A stretch of 21,007 nt of DNA from Acidobacteriaceae bacterium. GTDB taxonomy: Bacteria > Acidobacteriota > Terriglobia > Terriglobales > Acidobacteriaceae. The stretch spans positions 24,385 through 45,391 of the forward strand of contig PLST01000148.1 of the NCBI GenBank assembly GCA_003164255.1, in the 5' to 3' direction. Position numbers and translations under genes: made by a program. Each line of letters begins with the position of its first letter. Within the stretch, counting starts at the first letter, position 1. Of the stretch, positions 19,255 through 21,007 are shown piece after piece. The notes below the pieces were generated by a model, which saw only the letters and a program-made list of their open reading frames with translations, had not been told where the DNA came from and did not search any database.

Positions 19255-20613
19255 ATGGAAACCATCCAATACAACCTGCCACAAGACCGGATCCCCCGTG
19301 TCTGGTACAACGTTCTTCCCGACCTTCCCAAGCCGATGGCGCCTCCGCTGCACCCCGGCACGCACAAGCCGATCGGCCCTGACGATCTGGCCCCCCTGTT
19401 TCCCATGGCCCTGATCCTCCAGGAAGTCAGCGGGGAGAGGGAGATCGAGATTCCCGAAGAAGTGCGGCAGATTTATGCGCAGTGGCGTCCTTCGCCGCTT
19501 TATCGCGCGCGTCGCCTTGAGAAGGCGCTCGACACGCCTGCGCACATCTACTACAAGTACGAGGGCGGCAGCCCGGCCGGCTCGCACAAGCTGAACACGG
19601 CTGTGGCGCAGGCCTATTACAACAAGAAGGAAGGCACCAAGCATCTGTCCACTGAGACCGGAGCGGGACAGTGGGGCTCGGCACTTGCGATGGCCTGCGC
19701 ATTCTTCGGCCTCGACTGCAAGGTTTACATGGTGCGCGTGAGCTACGACCAGAAGCCCTATCGCCGCGCGCTGATGGAAGCCTTCGGCGCCCAGGTGACC
19801 GCGAGCCCCAGCATGGAGACCGAATCGGGCCGCGCCATCCTCGCCGCGCATCCTGATTCAAACGGTTCGCTCGGCATCGCCATCTCCGAGGCTGTGGAAG
19901 TGGCTGCCAAGGATCCGAATACAAAATATGCGTTGGGCAGCGTGTTGAATCACGTGCTCCTGCACCAAACCGTCATTGGCCAGGAGGCAATCGAGCAGAT
20001 GGCGCTGGCTGGCGACGATCCCGATGTGATCATCGGCTGCACGGGCGGCGGATCAAACTTTGCCGGCCTGGTCATGCCGTACATCGGCCGAAAGGTCAAG
20101 GGCAAGAGCAACGCGCGCGTGGTCGCCGTAGAACCGTCGGCTTGTCCGAGCCTGACCAAGGGGCGCTTCACGTACGACTTTGGCGACACCGGCCACCTGA
20201 CCCCGCTCGTAAAGATGCACACACTGGGCAGCACCTTCATGCCTCCCGGGATCCACGCGGGCGGCCTGCGGTATCACGGCATGGCGCCGCTGGTTTCGCA
20301 TGTGCTCGATCTCGGACTCGCCGAGGCCGTCACCGTGCAGCAGTTGGACGCTTTCGCCGCAGGCATCCAGTTTGCGCGCGCTGAAGGCATCATTCCCGCG
20401 CCGGAATCCAATCATGCCGTTGCCGTCGCCATCAGCGAAGCACTCCAAGCCAAACAGGAAGGCAAAGCCCGCACCATTTTGTTCAACCTGAGCGGCCACG
20501 GACACTTCGACATGCAATCCTATATCGCCTACCAGGCAGGAAAGCTCGAGAACTACGAGTACCCTGCGGAAGAAGTTGCGATGGCCCTGGCAGGGCTGCC
20601 GGCATTCGAATAA
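19255..20613 (+). CDS. trpB: Tryptophan synthase beta chain, TrpB2 type
   Basis: The PLP enzyme joins indole and L-serine to make L-tryptophan. The 452-residue product has the TrpB2-type long N-terminus (METIQYNLPQDRIPRVWYNV and GPDDLAPLFPMALILQEVS) that TrpB1 lacks. The PLP lysine is K112 in GGSPAGSHKLNTA, the phosphate loop is CTGGGSNF (262-269), and the C-terminal motifs are PAPESNHAVA and NLSGHGHFDM (411-420). About 450 residues against about 400 for TrpB1 supports TrpB2, which acts without the usual TrpA partner. No trpA or other trp gene is nearby, consistent with that. The ATG at 19255 follows an extended -10 by 6 nt and has no ribosome binding site. It is single, divergent from rubrerythrin, and ends at a strong bidirectional terminator. 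Whether it is the main TrpB of the cell or serves indole salvage cannot be seen here. Confidence 0.95.
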   Translation: METIQYNLPQDRIPRVWYNVLPDLPKPMAPPLHPGTHKPIGPDDLAPLFPMALILQEVSGEREIEIPEEVRQIYAQWRPSPLYRARRLEKALDTPAHIYYKYEGGSPAGSHKLNTAVAQAYYNKKEGTKHLSTETGAGQWGSALAMACAFFGLDCKVYMVRVSYDQKPYRRALMEAFGAQVTASPSMETESGRAILAAHPDSNGSLGIAISEAVEVAAKDPNTKYALGSVLNHVLLHQTVIGQEAIEQMALAGDDPDVIIGCTGGGSNFAGLVMPYIGRKVKGKSNARVVAVEPSACPSLTKGRFTYDFGDTGHLTPLVKMHTLGSTFMPPGIHAGGLRYHGMAPLVSHVLDLGLAEAVTVQQLDAFAAGIQFARAEGIIPAPESNHAVAVAISEALQAKQEGKARTILFNLSGHGHFDMQSYIAYQAGKLENYEYPAEEVAMALAGLPAFE

Positions 20614-20639
20614 AAGCGATCAATCCTCAAACGCAAATA

Positions 20640-20669
20640 AAAAGGCCATCCCGATCGGGATGGCCTTTT
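20640..20669. terminator. Perfect bidirectional terminator between trpB and the S41 peptidase gene
   Basis: AAAAGGCCATCCC (20640-20652) and GGGATGGCCTTTT (20657-20669) flank GATC, and the whole 30 bp is a perfect palindrome. It is followed by T runs in both directions. It sits between convergent genes, 26 nt after the trpB stop and 20 nt after the peptidase stop, so it serves both. Confidence 0.92.
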
Positions 20670-20689
20670 CACTTCGCAATTCTTACCTT

Positions 20690-21007
20690 TCAAGGCTGCA
20701 CTGGAACGCCCACTGTTCCCGGATTCCGCGCCATGGCCTTTTCAGTGAGAACCTTATGTGCGTTGTCCTCGAGAGCCTGAGCCTCGGGCAGATACGTGAG
20801 GGCCTTCTGAATCTCGGGGTCCCAGTCGGCCAGGGTGCGCAGTCCCTGCAACTGCCCGAATTGGATAGTGAGAATCTTTTCCTTGATGCGCACCTTCAGC
20901 CAATCCTGCACGCCGTCGATGTCTTTATCCGTCCACTCCACGTTCTGGCTGGTAAGGAAGCTCTTGAAAGCCGCCATTACCTGGTCGTCCACCTGGAAGT
21001 TCTTGTC
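20690..21007 (-). CDS. C-terminal part of an S41-family (tail-specific) peptidase, 5' end beyond window
   Basis: The frame is open to the window edge, so the visible 105 residues are the C-terminus. They read DKNFQVDDQVMAAFKSFL, then WTDKDIDGVQDWLKVRIKEKIL, FGQLQGLRTLADWDPEIQKAL and LPEAQALEDNAHKVLTEKA. This matches the helical C-terminal extension I know from acidobacterial S41 carboxyl-terminal processing proteases, where it follows the Ser/Lys catalytic domain. The catalytic residues, PDZ domain and signal peptide would lie outside the window, so the family is inferred from the tail alone. It ends at the bidirectional terminator shared with trpB. Substrate is unknown; such enzymes are usually periplasmic and cut unfolded or tagged proteins from the C-terminus. 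Confidence 0.7.
   Translation of the reverse strand, partial: DKNFQVDDQVMAAFKSFLTSQNVEWTDKDIDGVQDWLKVRIKEKILTIQFGQLQGLRTLADWDPEIQKALTYLPEAQALEDNAHKVLTEKAMARNPGTVGVPVQP

Noticed and set aside
1..21007. Defence islands, CRISPR arrays, prophage or IS elements.
   Set aside because: No regularly spaced repeats, transposase, integrase or phage-like frames were found on either strand.

Overview
The window looks like a chromosomal segment of an acidobacterium, most likely class Terriglobia (Acidobacteriaceae-like). I infer this from several signs: the acidobacterial-looking small proteins (an omega-like 73-residue protein, a 76-residue membrane protein and a secreted 157-residue protein), the stand-alone TrpB2-type tryptophan synthase beta chain, the S41 peptidase tail, the GC-rich coding sequence, and structured GC-rich intergenic repeats. 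No phage, IS element, CRISPR array, rRNA or tRNA gene was seen. Most genes are metabolic or housekeeping, and the most novel material lies between them.

Layout. Positions 1-2312 (minus strand) hold the start of rho, its leader with a C-rich rut-like stretch, a small omega-like gene, a strong candidate for a free-standing 6S-like structured RNA with its own UP-element promoter, and a small membrane protein. After a GC-rich repeat come a secreted GH106-type alpha-L-rhamnosidase (2648-6019) and the YifB/ComM ATPase (6149-7708), both minus. Divergently, sdaA (7779-9209) is followed by a fully equipped 27-codon gene for a lysine/alanine peptide (9468-9551) and rsmE (9663-10394). On the minus strand lie a UxaA-type altronate/galactarate dehydratase (10409-12052), a GlpF-type aquaglyceroporin (12294-13022), a periplasmic purine nucleoside permease-like protein (13238-14311) and an isoprenylcysteine methyltransferase-family membrane protein (14369-14782). 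Next come a Tat-exported isoaspartyl peptidase/asparaginase (14946-16019, plus), a secreted hypothetical protein (16031-16504, minus), a GntR/YtrA regulator plus slipin operon behind a perfect palindromic operator (16526-17852, minus), a DinB-like protein (17964-18512, plus), rubrerythrin (18572-19150, minus), trpB2 (19255-20613, plus) and, across a perfect bidirectional terminator, the tail of an S41 peptidase (20690-21007, minus).

How the genes fit together. The rhamnosidase (pectin side chains) and the UxaA-family dehydratase (uronate catabolism) suit a soil saprophyte degrading plant polymers, but they are 4 kb apart and not one operon. SdaA, the exported isoaspartyl peptidase and the S41 peptidase point to amino acid and peptide turnover. 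Only GntR-slipin is a clear two-gene operon.

Translation starts are of two kinds. Many genes have good Shine-Dalgarno sequences. Three plus-strand genes (sdaA, the DinB-like gene and trpB2) have none, and instead a -10-like hexamer exactly 6 nt before the start codon, the geometry of leaderless mRNAs. All assignments come from reading the sequence by eye; no database search or folding program was run.
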